Shown: positions 33,901-46,202 of the stretch, piece by piece
Numbering within the stretch: position 1 is the stretch's first letter
How the letters are laid out: every line of letters starts with the position of its first letter
From: Psoroptes ovis
Lineage: Eukaryota; Arthropoda; Arachnida; Sarcoptiformes; Psoroptidae
Assembly (NCBI GenBank): GCA_002943765.1
Contig: PQWQ01000015.1
Span: forward strand, 806,001 to 870,000
Length of the DNA stretch: 64,000 nt
Direction of reading: 5' to 3'
The notes under the pieces: model-generated
The model's database searches: none
Told to the model about the DNA's origin: nothing
What the model saw: only the letters and a program-made list of their open reading frames with translations
Translations under genes and position numbers: made by a program

Positions 33901-36900
33901 AACATCCTGAAGGATAAATTAATCAACTTTAAATATCAATAATAATGATGATAATAACAATGATATAGGAATGATTATATGAATAAAAATAATTTAGATG
34001 CATTTTAACTATAAAAAAAGAATAAAATTTAAAATACGGAAAACAAAATTAACCCCTAACCAAAACAAAATAGTTTTAAGAGTTAAGCTCGTGATAACTT
34101 TGAAATTTTAATTAAATCTTGATTTGCTTTGCTTGTTTGTTTATTCGTTTATTCACTGCCATTTACTGTGTCACAGTACTTGTCATCAGTGTCATCATTT
34201 TTTCATGATAAATTTCAACTAATCAATCATATTTTATCACCGATAAACACAGTGATGATACAATGGTAATAATTTGAAAGAATAATCATGAATACTTCAA
34301 CGACAACCAAAATGAATCTGATGAACAAAAAACATCAAAAACATGATGTATTTGTTTGTTTATTCGTTTTTTCTCGCTTGATTCTTCATTTATTTATTTT
34401 CAAATCTTAAAAGATTAATACGATAATGTCGCAAAATAACGATAACGATGACGATAATAATAATAATGAAATGACATGCATGAACATTGAATAAATTCAA
34501 AATGCACTCAAAATTATACTCAAAGATAAAAAAAAAATTAGTTCATAGAACCAACAATTCATAGTTATTACCATGTATTTTATTATGAATTATTTTTTAC
34601 TTTTTTCTCGTTTTAAATTATTCATATTATTCACATTTTTTATGTTTCATTTTTTTTTCCTACATATTTTCTATCCAAAAAATAAACAACACTGTAAATA
34701 ATGAATTAATAAAAAACTATGAACGGAATGGAATGGAAGAAAAAGATGGTTAAATTATCATATTTTCATTACTATTGGGGCTGCTGTCGTTGTTTTTGGT
34801 TTGAAATTATTTGAAATTTATGAATCGTTGTAAATAAATTTTATGCCATTTCACCAGTTTCTTCTACATAATTTTTATAATTTATTTCATAATTTTTTTT
34901 CTCGTCTAATCCCAATTGGAAAATAAATAGATGAAAGCAGCGACGACAACAACAACAACCAAAGGAAAAAGTAGAAATACATTCTTGGAAATCGTTGAAC
35001 AACTATCTTGATGCTCGTTGTTTGGCAAACCAGAAAAAATAAAAATGAAAAATGAATAACAAAATTAAATAAAATCAAATAAAAAAACAGACAGCCAAAT
35101 GATAATGAGAAAGAAATGAATGAGGAGAAAAACTTGTCAATCTTGAATTTTGATTTGTGACAAAAAAAAAAAAATGAATTGAATTTTATTATTATCATTT
35201 TGATGAAAACAACAATAATAATCATATAAAATATTCATCATTTTTTTCCTTTTTTTTGATGCATAAAATTATAACAATTCAAAAATTAAGAATGTGAATA
35301 ATAATGATAATGATAATTCAGACAATTTTGACAATAAAAAGAAATTTTTTCTCCATTTAACCAACCATTTAACAGATTCAATCTTGAAAATAAGAATTTT
35401 ACATTTATTTAGCGTTCATTCTTCAATTCAATGATAAAAGAGACCAAGAGAAAAACGCAAAGAATCAGAAATTCCATCAAATTAGATAATCAAACTTTTT
35501 CCACCGTTTCGGAGAAAATATTTGAGATAATTTGTGAGTATTTTTTCAATTATTATCCTCAAAAATTAACGAATCTAAGGCCTGAAAGTTGCCAGAATCA
35601 AAATAATAATTTCGGAATTAAAAGTACAATAATTACTAGATTTCAAATCAGTCAATCATCATCATCATCATTTTCACACGATAGAATCGTTTGGTTCACA
35701 CGAATAATGATAATAATAATAATTTCAACAAGAATCTAATTAAGAAATTCAACAAATTTAATGACACACAAATTAACAGCGAACAAGAGGAAAAATGACA
35801 AGATGATTTTGATTACAACAAAGTGTTTTTTTTCTCTCCAGTTAACCATTTGCTCGATTATAATAAAACTAATAACGCTCATATTAATAATAAGAAGCGA
35901 AGAAAAAGCAATTAATTTAGCCAAAAAAAAAAGGAAAAAAAGGGGCCAACTCTTTGGGTACAACACACTATAACAGAACACAGAATCTAATAGAATCTGA
36001 TGGTGAAATTAGTTTCAAATAAATTGGAAAATAAATTTTTCGAGTATCAAATGAGAGGAGAGAAGCGAAATTCCCGCAAACTTAATGAATGAATTCAAAT
36101 AATATTGAATACAACGATTCATAGATTTTATGGTATTTCGCTTCGTCCAAACAATTTCAATGTTGTTTTCACTGCATTTCTTATATTTACAATTTCCAAA
36201 GATTACATTAGCAATAATCATCATCATCATCATCAAAAACATTACCACGAATTTCAGAGTCAAATTTCAATGAAATCAAATCAAAATAAGAGGGAAAAAT
36301 TAATAAAATTTTTCAAATGAAAATTGACAATCGGATTTCTAAAATCATTGGTTTGTTTATTTGTTTGCCTTGCCTTTTGCTGGTATGCTTTTTGAATTTC
36401 GACAAAATTAAATTCAAGAAAGAATGGAGAGAATCATATGAAAATCATATCGAATCAATCGAGCAATAAATGAGCCTTAGCATATTTGGAGCAAAAAAAT
36501 TCTGATTTTACTCGATTTTCTTTTAAAATTAAAAGAAAATTGAAATGAATATTCTTCCCTGCAAAAAAAAATCAAAATAATCTTGGAAAAAAAGAGAACA
36601 TCTGATGAAAACAAAACAAAACAACTAAACAACTGAATATTGTTTGATCGAAAGGGTTGAAAAAATGAAAAAAAAAATATTAAAATTGCCTTAATATTAC
36701 CCCAAGTATTTTCGCAATAATTTCAAGAGCAAGAAAACAACACAAGCAAAAATAACAAAACACTTGAGAAGAACTTTACCAAAAATTCAATTTGAAGAAA
36801 TAAACTTCATCCAATAATACAACTGAAAAGATCTTGATTTTAAAGTGAGCCAAGAAATAATCAAAATAAATTGTGGAAAATTCAATTTTTTTGCTCTTCC

Positions 36901-37406
36901 AAGAATTTCCAAACAATTTCAATTCAATTCAACTATTCGCGTTTGTTTGTGTGTAAACGCCAGTATCTTAATATTTTCATTTTTTCAAAACGAAAAATTG
37001 GAGAAAAAATTAAAAACATTTGAAGATTATGTACTAATAATAATAGCGACGCAATAGGAAATACAATCTATGATCAATGAAGATAAAAAGAAGAGCAAGA
37101 AGAAGATGGTAAAATGAAGAGGAAAAGAAAAATTAATGATACTTGAACAGCATCAGCAGCAACAGCAGCATCAATGAACAACGAACCAAATGACGGTAAA
37201 GTTGTTTTGATATGATTGGCCGCTTTTCTATCGCTAGCTCGCGCCCGAGCCAGCTCCCGAAGAAGATTCTTGTACGTATATGTGTGATAATATTTGAACA
37301 AGAATTTCGGAAAAATGTGAAAAAAAACTAAATTAAATGGTGAAACGAGAAAATGAAGAATTTTTCCCGTTTTTTTTTCATGGAAAATGAAAAATTATAT
37401 TCTCGT

Positions 37407-37429
37407 TGCTGCTGCTGCTGCTGCTGCTG
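37407..37429. repeat. (TGC)n trinucleotide repeat
   Basis: 23 nt of uninterrupted TGC units (CAG-type on the minus strand) within the GC-rich island. Confidence 0.9.
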
Positions 37430-37506
37430 TCGCCATTGACTGATTGTTTGCAGTATTCTTCGCTTTAAACGCTCTTGATTCACAGAAAAAAAAGCGGGGA
37501 AAAAGA

Positions 37507-37530
37507 GAGCGAGCGAGCGAGCGAGCGAGC
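37507..37530. repeat. (GAGC)6 tetranucleotide repeat
   Basis: Six perfect GAGC units, GC-rich and unusual in this composition. Read from the other strand it is a pyrimidine-rich (GCTC)n that could act as a splice-acceptor tract or GAGA-type promoter element. Confidence 0.9.
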
Positions 37531-38085
37531 GGGAGAAAGATGGAGCCAAGATATATACCATAAAAATACCAAAACAAAAAAATCGTATAAAAACAAACAA
37601 ACTTTCATTGTATTCATTGTGTTTCACTGTTTGATCATCATCATCATCATCATCATAATCAAAAAATAATAATAAATAATAACGACAATTTCATTCATTC
37701 ATTCATTTTGTTTTTTTTTTTTTTTTTTTTTGTTTTGAAATGGTAAAAATTTTTACGCTTTCATTAATCATAATAGTTGTTATTATTATTATTATCATCG
37801 TTGTTGTTGTTGTTATTACTATCAAAATAGTACAATCACATAATGGCAAAGAAATTGAACCGAAACAACAATGAACGACAAGAGGGTTCATTATTTATTT
37901 GAGAAATTTCGGTCACAAAAAAAAATTAAGGCAAAACAAAAATATTTACGAAAAGTCAAAGAAAGAATAGAATGGAAAATATTCATTTAAAAGGTTTGTA
38001 ATGATGATGGTGATAATAATTTTTCACTTATATCTACCATCCTAGGTTGGTGATATATAAGAGAGATAAATGACATTTTTATCAT

Positions 38086-38220
38086 TTAAAATTGAAAAAA
38101 TAGAGAAGCATTCGGTATAAGATATCGATGTTCGGCGGATCTCAAAGTAGAAAATGATGAATCATTTTGAGAATCAATGAAATGACCAATAAATTCTGAT
38201 AAACAACGTCGCATCGCCAT
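38086..38220 (-). CDS. Possible short ORF, 44 codons, unknown
   Basis: On the minus strand an ATG in a good context (AGAACAATGG) opens a 44-codon frame starting MAMRRCLSEFIG, with codon use less AT-biased than its surroundings. A TATATAA-like motif lies about 40 nt upstream. No family is recognised. The opposite strand is also partly open, so this could be a small gene, a first exon whose donor I cannot see, or chance. Confidence 0.2.
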   Translation of the reverse strand: MAMRRCLSEFIGHFIDSQNDSSFSTLRSAEHRYLIPNASLFFQF

Positions 38221-40602
38221 TGTTCTTCTTGCTTCAAAGATCAATCAATGGTCAATTATATAATCAAAAAAAACATTCGGTGCAAAATTTAAAAATTTCA
38301 AACCAAAAAATAACAAAAACAAGCCAGACGTCGATACATGTAGCACATTGATGATCTATTTAAAACATTTTTTTTTCTCGGAAAATTTACAAAAAAACCA
38401 AAAACGTTTAAAACAACGGAACAAATCATTTAAAAATTTTACGAAACAAGACAAATGAGTGAAACAAAAAAAAAAAATAAATAAATAAAAAATAAAAAAA
38501 TAAAAAATCAAATGAAAAATACATGATGGAACAGCATTATTGTTTTTTTCAAATTTTGTTCTGGCTATAAACAAACAATAGCCAGCAAAAAAAAACATGT
38601 TTAAAAATCGATTTTATTTATTTTTTATTATTGTTTTTTCCATGGAAAAACAATTATCAACTGTGTATGTTGTTGTTGTTAGGTTGCTGGAAAAAACAAA
38701 TTTGAAAAAAATGAAAAACAAAAATAAAATGACCAAATGATAGCGATAAAATGCACCCACACACACACACATTTGAACATGAAAATAAACAAAAACAATC
38801 CATCATTCGATATCAGAAAAAAAGTCAAATGAATCTCTGTTTTGGAAAAAAATTGTAATAAATATAATCATAAATGATCGACTATGAATGTATTAATAGA
38901 ATATACGAAAAATACAAGAATGAAAGAAGCTTTGTTTCAAGTATTCGTATTTGAATTAATGATAATAATAATAATAATAATTGAATAATGATTAAATCAC
39001 TATTTTTCAATTTTAATGAGAAGAATTCCATTTTTTTTCATATTTGTAAATTTATTATTTCAGTATTAAAATATTGTTTGTGAAGATACACACAAGCATA
39101 TTCGACGAAGAACATTTGTTTATTTCGTTAATTATTTCGTATCGATTTCACCGAAAAAAAATAAACGATCTAATTATTGGAATTATTAGATTTGAACAAA
39201 TTGATCCAAATAATTCGGATAAGTTTTTGTGTATTTGACTTCAATGGAATGGTTGAAAATTGTCGCAAAAAATAAGGGAGAGAAAACCTTGAACCTTGGC
39301 AAATGTACGAAATGAGAGAAAGAATTAACTATCGATATTGGAAAAAATATTGTTTTTCTGTATTGGTAATAATAATTTTACTAATTGAATTATGTAATTC
39401 ATTCAAATGAAATTTATTTCTATTTGATAATAGCGTTTCAAATGAAAAAAATGTATTAATTCTCTTTGTGGATTAAGAGACTAATCAATCACATTGAATA
39501 TGGTGGAAAAATTTCACATTCAATGGAGGAAAAAAATCACATATTGAAGGTGAATTCTTTCAATTTCATTCTGAATTTTTTTTTCGCTCATCAGAATTTC
39601 ATCGATCAAATGAAGATGTCCAAAAATAAAAATGTATAATGGTCGAAATATAATATTTTTATCGATTTTTAAAACAAATATTTGTGAAAAAAATGACCAA
39701 GAAAACGAGAAAAAAAATTTTGAACGAAAAAAGTAGAGCAAAAATACAAAAATCAATCAATCAAATCACTTTTTGAATTGTTTATTGAAGAAATACATAC
39801 AAGAACGAGAGAAAGAAGAAAATGTATGAAAATACAAATGTAAATAAAAGTTCATCGAATAAATTCAAGAAAGCAAGAAGAAAAAAAATCCATTAGTGGA
39901 AAATATTGAAGAAAAAAATATGGCTAACCAACCATCAAACCGAAAATGACCAATCAAACATATGGAGGAGAGATTAATCTTTGAGTGAATGCAGAAGCAA
40001 GAAAATTATTATTTCAAACATTTCAAAATGTTGATAATTTCATTTCTTTATTCGCATAACCAGCGAATAAACAAGGAAGAGAGAGAGCCAAAAAAAATCA
40101 TATGTCATTGACATAAAAATGATCAATCGATCAAAAATATTTGTACAAATTGTATTATAAAAATTGGACCGAAAAAAAAATCTTCAATCAATTTATATGA
40201 TTGTTCGAATGATAATTATTAATAGTATCATTAATATCAATATCATCATTTGATTCTTGAACATTCATATTTGAACAATTTTTGTCTCGAATAAGCCAAT
40301 CAAACATCGATTTAAGTGATATAATTTGGATTATCCAGATATTTAGGAAGAACGATCATGGATTTTTTGATAATTAGAGTCTACAAGTATTGAAAATTGA
40401 TTCATATTTTTTTCTGTGTCAAAATATTATCACAAATTCAAGAATTATCTCCCCATTCATAAAAAAAAAACATTTGACTCTAATTCTAAATAAATCAATA
40501 AATCAAAGTTATAAATAGAAGCTCAATTAGATATGATTTGATAGGTGGAAAAAATTCCAAGAAATTTCTTACAATCGAATTGATTTTTGATTTTTTAAAA
40601 AA

Positions 40603-40950
40603 TTAAACAAATAACGAATGCAAAGCACGATCAGTGTTAATTTTTTTTAATTGAACAATAAAAGCCTCACATTCATCTTGACGATCGTTAAGATTTGAGC
40701 GAATTGAATGATGATCAATTTTTAAATGAATCGAAAACAAATGATTTTGAATAGAAGAATAAACAAAGCCATAAACATCATTAATTACAATAAATGAAGC
40801 ACTCACAGACTTATTAATCAGGCTATTTGTTTGTATTTATCATACACAATTAAGAACCAATAATTTTGCTCAAATTGAAATGATTGAATTTCAAAAAATA
40901 ATAAAACAAAATCACACCTACCTGATTGACCAGATTACCGATCGTTTCAT
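40603..40950 (-). CDS. Candidate two-exon gene, 82 residues, unknown function
   Basis: Exon 1 is 40922-40950 (ATG plus 29 nt, donor CAATCAG|GTAGGT) and exon 2 is 40603-40822 (acceptor AAATAG|CC). The 99-nt intron and 249-nt frame are consistent. The product starts MKRSVIWSI and continues with a balanced, non-repetitive sequence (FIVINDVYGFVYSS, LNDRQDECEAFIVQLKK), unlike chance frames here, which are rich in Phe/Ile/Lys. No signal peptide or membrane span is evident, and I do not recognise the family. A GTGAGT donor-like site at the start of the long exon 2 frame is a competing interpretation. The start codon is about 305 bp from the divergent gene at 41256, so the two could share a promoter. 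Confidence 0.33.
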
Positions 40951-41255
40951 GATGAATTTGTGATGATTTCTTATTCAGTGAAATTGTAAATTAGCCACAA
41001 ATAATTACACTAATTATAAGTTTAAGATCAAATTATTTTTACACAAAAAGGAAAAAAACAATTGTTTTGCTTTGTCATGGCAAAAACAGATTTGAAACAA
41101 TATCGCCATCTGCAAGAATCACATTAAAATTGTGAACAAAATGTAGAAATCGAATTAAATTATTTGATCTTCGAATTTGATTTTAAATGTTTGTTATTTG
41201 AGTTTGAAAAAAATAAAAGGAAATATTTTCAATATTTATACTTTCGTGTGTGACC
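40951..41255. promoter_or_regulatory. Possible shared divergent promoter region
   Basis: About 305 bp between two predicted divergent start codons. It contains GCCATCTG near 41104-41111, which resembles a YY1-type core, and no other clear element. It depends on both flanking gene models being right. Confidence 0.22.
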
Positions 41256-41933
41256 ATGATGACAATGATCATTTACCCCTACAATACAACATGTATTTAT
41301 CATCAACCACTGGTGAAAAATGCCGCCAACAATGATTTAAAAAATGTTCAAATTTGGTTAAATATTTCAACAATATTTTTTGCAATTTTTGGCGTTATTT
41401 TCACCATTTGGTTATTCATTCATTTCATTGTGAAACAACAACCTAAATCAGCGATAAATAATGTGACAACTGATGGTCAGTTGTGTACAATTACAACCGA
41501 TAATGATGCATCATCGTCGTCGACATCTTCAACGATAAATATCAATAGCCGAACATATAGTAAGACTTTTAATTGATAGATGGCGAATTGGAATTGAGTA
41601 AATCAGCTAAATTGAATGAAAAATCTTTTATTTCTGATTTCATTTGTGCTATCTCTAAAATTTGTCATCCATGCTGCATATGAATATTTTATATCGAAAA
41701 AAAAATCATAAAATTGAATTATTTTTATATTCATTATTGTTGCTATTATTATTGCTAAATTGTGATCAACAATAATAGCAGCGAATGATGATGACCATCA
41801 TGTACAGAGAAATGATATTCATCATCATGATCATCATCATCAGCATCATCATCATTATGACCAGCAGCTTCCATATTTTCCGCCAAATAAAATGAATGAA
41901 TATAAAAATAATTTTCATTCCATTGAATCATAA
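41256..41933 (+). CDS. Candidate two-exon gene for a 152-residue single-pass membrane protein
   Basis: Exon 1 is 41256-41559 (donor ATATA|GTAAGA, phase 1) and exon 2 is 41779-41933 (acceptor AATAATAG|CA). Together they give 459 nt. The ATG has a favourable GACCATGA context. The N-terminus is short and has an N-x-T site (residues 10-12, in YNTTC). A hydrophobic span (about 36-60, IWLNISTIFFAIFGVIFTIW) follows. Then comes a Ser/Thr-rich cytoplasmic segment, an Asp/His-rich run and a complex C-terminus (YDQQLPYFPPNK). The acceptor is a tandem TAGCAG (NAGNAG) that would give isoforms differing by one codon. I recognise no family. The minus strand is also open across exon 2, which is a caveat because that part is an (ATC)n-rich stretch. 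Confidence 0.42.
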
Positions 41934-42103
41934 TTATGATTGTCGTCCTAAAAATAAATAAAAATGACCAAAGCAAAAATAAAACTTTGATTAAAATAAA
42001 AATGAAAATGTTTATATCAAAGATATATCATATCATTAAGGACAACAATTCTATAATAATAATAATAATAATAATAAGGATGTTGATAATTTGATTATTA
42101 TTT

Positions 42104-42222
42104 TCATTTCTTGAAACGAGGAAGAAAACCCTCGAAAATGTTGTCGCCCACAATGCCTTGATTCAGCGATGATTCAATACGCTTGAAATTATTATCGAAT
42201 TTCCAACCATCAATTCTACAGT
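42104..42222 (-). CDS. Candidate last exon of a minus-strand gene
   Basis: After AATTGCAG on the minus strand, 119 nt stay open to a TGA: two bases and 38 codons starting CRIDGWKFDNNF and ending EGFLPRFKK. Codons such as GGC GAC AAC and GAG are markedly less AT-rich than the neighbourhood. The preceding exon would end with one base of a codon, and I could not identify it upstream (higher coordinates). The gene would be convergent with the membrane-protein gene, with about 170 bp between the stops. No family recognised. Confidence 0.33.
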
Positions 42223-45200
42223 CTGCAATTGTTGATTTACACAAATTGTACCGAAATTATCGTTGAAAAATTTGAAAAAAATTCTAAAGAAAAGCATGAA
42301 ATTTTTTGTTTAAAATGTTATTCATACATTTTATTCAATAATAAGACATAATAATGAATTTCAATGAATCAAAAAATAAAAAACACATAAGCCGTCGCAT
42401 CAATAATGATGATGATGATCAATTCTATTCTATTAATTACAGAATTTCATTGGAAGATAAAAAAAATGCGAAATTTTAGAATTTTTTTTCTCGCTCAATT
42501 CCTCAATTCTTTATACTTGTTTGGATTAATATCAACGAAGAGGAAAATAAAAATGTTAAGAAATATGAAGAATAAAAATGCATAAAAAATGAAAATACAT
42601 TTAAAAATGTCTCAAATCTATGTCATAATAATAAATATGATGGATCGTTTCAATTGAAATCAAGCAATGAAGAAGAAATAAGAAGCGAAAATTCTTCAAA
42701 AATATCCAACACCACCACCATCATCACCATTATTATCATCATTCATCGCTTTATCTTTTCTGATTCAATTCCTAAATATTCAATAGATATTGAAATTTGT
42801 GATAAAGATAATTTTAAATTTTAAAATAATTTTCACCATACATTCATCTATCCATCTCGTCGTCATTATTGTCATTATCAACTTTTTGCATTAATAATAA
42901 GTGTGAGATCGTCTTTGAAAAATTTTCTTTCAAAAATTGAATTTAAATTTTAGAGTGAAGAATGATGAGAAAAGAATAAGTTTTGAATGAGTGAATTTTT
43001 TTTTGTGTAAGTTTAACGACTTTATCATTTGACATCACACAATAATTTGATGGATTCTTGGTGCTCCAGCGAAAAAAATACTTGGAAAAAGTATGGTCAA
43101 AATCTATACATGATCGCTTAATCAATTACTTGAATGAATGTGTAAATCCAAATTTTCATATCGTCATCAGATGGTAAATGATCATATTATTTTATATTTT
43201 TCACGTTTTTCTTGGATATTTGTCTTGTGAAATTCTGAATTTCAACTGATTAAAATGTAGTTGCATAGACATGATGAAATTTTGACTGAATTTGATTTGA
43301 AAAAAAGTGCTCATCTCAGAGCATTTCATTGTCTTCGAATTTGGTCAAGTTCACTCGCTAAAAAGCTGTTTGCAAGTTTCAATTTAGCAAACGATTTTTG
43401 ACGATAAAAATTAAAAAAATTAATTTTCATTTTCATCTTTTTTATTCATGTCATTCCATCAGCTTTAAATTTAAAGCATCAGTGACATTTTGTGTTGGAA
43501 TCTAATGGGAATATTCTTGCACTTTTTTCAATTTTTTGTTATGAATTTCCATTCTCTCCATTATCGCCGAACAAGAAAACAAATCATTGCTCGATTATGA
43601 TGATGATATTCTGATAACAAAAAAAATATCCAAAAACAACACAAAACATTGACAAAAATGAAAATAAAAAATAATTATGAACCCAAAAAGAATCAGGTTC
43701 CAATTTTCAATATCGTGTTTTTAAACGAATCCATGTCTATATTTCCATAGACTTGATGAAAAAAAATTTTCAACGATAAATTTATGAAAAATAATAAATA
43801 ATAATAATGATAATAACAACCATAAATCATATGAAATGGAGAGTGAATTGTAAAAATGAAAAAAATATTTGAAAATTGAAAACAGAATAAAAAATTGTTT
43901 CCCAGCAAAGACAACAATCATTTTTCATCATATATTATGGCGAAAAGGTTTGTCAAAAATTTTTAAATAAAAATGTTTTCATTTTCATAAAAATTTACAC
44001 AATGAAAAAAAACAATGATTCACCGTGTTCGTGTGTGCGATGAGATGATGTTGTTTGAAACATTATTTTGTTTCAAAAATAATTTTTAAAAATTTTCTTT
44101 GATATTACATTGTCGAAAATTGTGTGTCAATGGTGTGTGTTCATCATCATGAACCGAAAACAATGACAATGCTTTTATGTACCGGATGATAATATTGTTT
44201 TTTTTTTTAATAAACAAAGTCGATTTGTTGTTGTATTTATGTACTTGTAAATTTTATGTTTTTTTTCGTACACATTTATTGTATATCATGATATTACATT
44301 ATGATATTAAATCTACACCAGCAGCAGCAGCAACTTATACATACGTAAATTAAAGTTTTTCATCTCAATTTTCAATTTTTTTCTCGCACTTTCATTGAAA
44401 TGAAAATAAAGAAGAAGAATAGGAGAAAATTGAAAAAATAAGCGAAAAATAAGAAGTAAAAGTCAATCTAAACAACCAGAAAACAACGATGAACTACGAT
44501 GATGAAATTGATAATTGTCAAGAGATCTCTGTCTTGTCCTTTGTCACTTGAATTTTTTCGCCAGAACCTTTTCTGGTTTCTTGAACACTTTCAAATCGAA
44601 ACGAATTTGAAAAATGAAAATTTTCAATCTTTGATATTCTGGCATTTAGTGAATAGTGAGAATGAATAGACATGGAGAAATTTAATTTTTGATTCTCTAG
44701 TAATTTTTTTTCTTAATTTTCATTTTGTTGGTTGATTTCGGTCTTGTTGTATCAGGTTTTACTTGTTTTTAAGGTTTTTCTCTCGAAAAAATTGAAGATT
44801 CTAAAATTTGAAAATTTTAAAATTCAAAAATTGTTAATTGAATAATTTTCATTATTTCAAAAGATAATGATTTCCATCAATTTATCGTTAATTTATCCCT
44901 TTTTTCCATTGAAAAATAATTTGTTCAATATCGAATTGTGTCAATACCATTATCGAATTATTGAAAATAAATTCAATAAAATAAATAAAAATGAAAATTT
45001 ATGATATCTCATTAGAATAAGGAATCGAAATTTTCTAGAATTACATTTTTCAAAAGAAAACAGATAAAATTAGGTCATTGATATGTCTTATTTATCCATA
45101 GATAGATTTCTCATAGATTCTGTTGAATTTTCATCGAAATGCATTGAAAGAAAATGAGAGAAAAAATTTTTCGACAAATTTTTCAATCGATTGCTTTGTT

Positions 45201-45928
45201 TTCGTTTTATTTTTCGTTGAATAATAAAATAAAATAGCAGCCATACCATGCGTAACACACATATAAATGGCGTAGACATTTCAAAGATATCGAATTTCAG
45301 AGTTTAAGAAGAAGAGAGAAGAAAAATTCAAAATTGAAAAAATTGAAATTCTGGTATCTCTTTCCAATTTCTGGATTCTAATTTTTATGCTCATTATTCG
45401 CCAAATAAAAACCAAGAAAATCGCATAAATTGAATATATAATTTTGACATAATGTTATTTGTTGAGTCAAAAATTTCTTCATTCTCCCTCAATTCTTTTA
45501 ATTCAGAATTTGTTTTTCCTTGAATAAATAGAAAAAAATTTGAATTTCGTTATTTGATTTCAATTTTTCCTTTAAATTTTTTTCAAATAAAATGATAATG
45601 ATAAACACAAGTCACATGCTAAACACCGAAAAAAAATCGATTCTGTTTTCTCTTTGTGGTAATATAATCAAAACCAGGAGAACAAATGAGCATCGAAAAA
45701 AAAATGAATGAATGAAATCAATATTTTTTTCATTTGAAAAAATTAAATTATTCAACACACACACACACGCACACCAATACAGACATTTAATAATAATAAT
45801 GACAAAGTAAATAAATAAATCGAAAATATTACCGAAATTTTCTCATGATATGCAATGTTTATTTTATTTTTTTGATTTTATTTTTTTATCAAATCATTTC
45901 ATATATTCATATGCAGGAATTCGGGAAT

Positions 45929-45985
45929 CGTATATTGTCGCTGTTAATATCATTGTTTTGATATCTTCTATTAACGAATAATACG
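45929..45985. other. Imperfect foldback, 57 nt
   Basis: Nested inverted repeats: CGTAT/ATACG at the ends, GTTAATA/TATTAAC inside and ATATCA/TGATAT at the core. It could fold as a branched hairpin in RNA or extrude as a cruciform. No element or gene is attached to it. Confidence 0.4.
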
Positions 45986-46175
45986 GAGTAATAGGAAAAT
46001 CCAATCATTTTCATTATCATTGGATTAAAATTTTTGAAAATTATACATCAGTATTTTTGGGAAAAAAGAAAAATTCATTCCGTTCATTTGCTCGGTTTGA
46101 ATTTTATTTCCTTTCTTTCTTCAAATGCGCAAAGCATTTATGTGCAAAAATTTCACCGAAATCCATGCACTGAAC

Positions 46176-46202
46176 AGCATCATACACTCTGTGTATGATG
46201 CT
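46176..46202. other. Perfect 12-bp hairpin with 3-nt loop
   Basis: AGCATCATACAC is followed by TCT and its exact reverse complement. The arms are of mixed composition, so this is not a by-product of AT richness. It is too short for a miRNA precursor; an operator-like palindrome, an element terminus or a structured RNA are possible. Confidence 0.6.

Larger units (their letters stand above)
37141..37560. other. GC-rich, CpG-bearing island: promoter or exon, unresolved
   Basis: Within very AT-rich DNA this segment holds a CAG/GCA-rich stretch, a reversed CCAAT motif (GATTGGCCGC near 37215-37224), a CpG-dense run near 37231-37260, a (TGC)n repeat at 37407-37429 and (GAGC)6 at 37507-37530. On the minus strand 37137-37290 is open with a balanced composition (LLRELARARASDRKAANH) and ends near a GTATCA donor-like site. 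The plus strand has an ATG at 37174 followed by a GACG|GTAAAG donor-like site. Both readings are possible, and a CpG promoter or 5' UTR is equally plausible. Confidence 0.35.
30988..40602. other. Long gene-poor region between the copia element and the small-gene cluster
   Basis: No complete gene is supported. Contains A/T runs, microsatellites, a small perfect hairpin at 33641-33658 (AGGCTTT/AAAGCCT, 4-nt loop), a GC-rich island at 37.14-37.56 kb and a higher-complexity stretch at 38.08-38.25 kb (separate entries). Acceptor-like TTTCACAG at about 31105 is followed by 14 open codons, but no partner exon is found. Confidence 0.5.

Noticed and set aside
34887..35225. 112-codon Phe/Ile/Leu-rich minus frame resembling a membrane protein
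   Set aside because: Hydrophobicity follows from T-rich codons (reverse of A-rich DNA). No conserved residues, and similar frames occur throughout the desert.
35431..35739. 102-codon plus-strand open frame
   Set aside because: Composition of chance AT-rich frames with a microsatellite-encoded Ser run; no start context, motif or partner exon.
36015..36263. Minus frame with Met-rich leader and Cys residues resembling a secreted peptide
   Set aside because: The leader is an (ATG)n repeat on the minus strand, the cysteines show no known spacing and there is no splice or start support.
43310..43412. Higher-complexity stretch open in several frames on both strands
   Set aside because: Several frames look equally coding-like, so the signal reflects composition and does not identify a gene.
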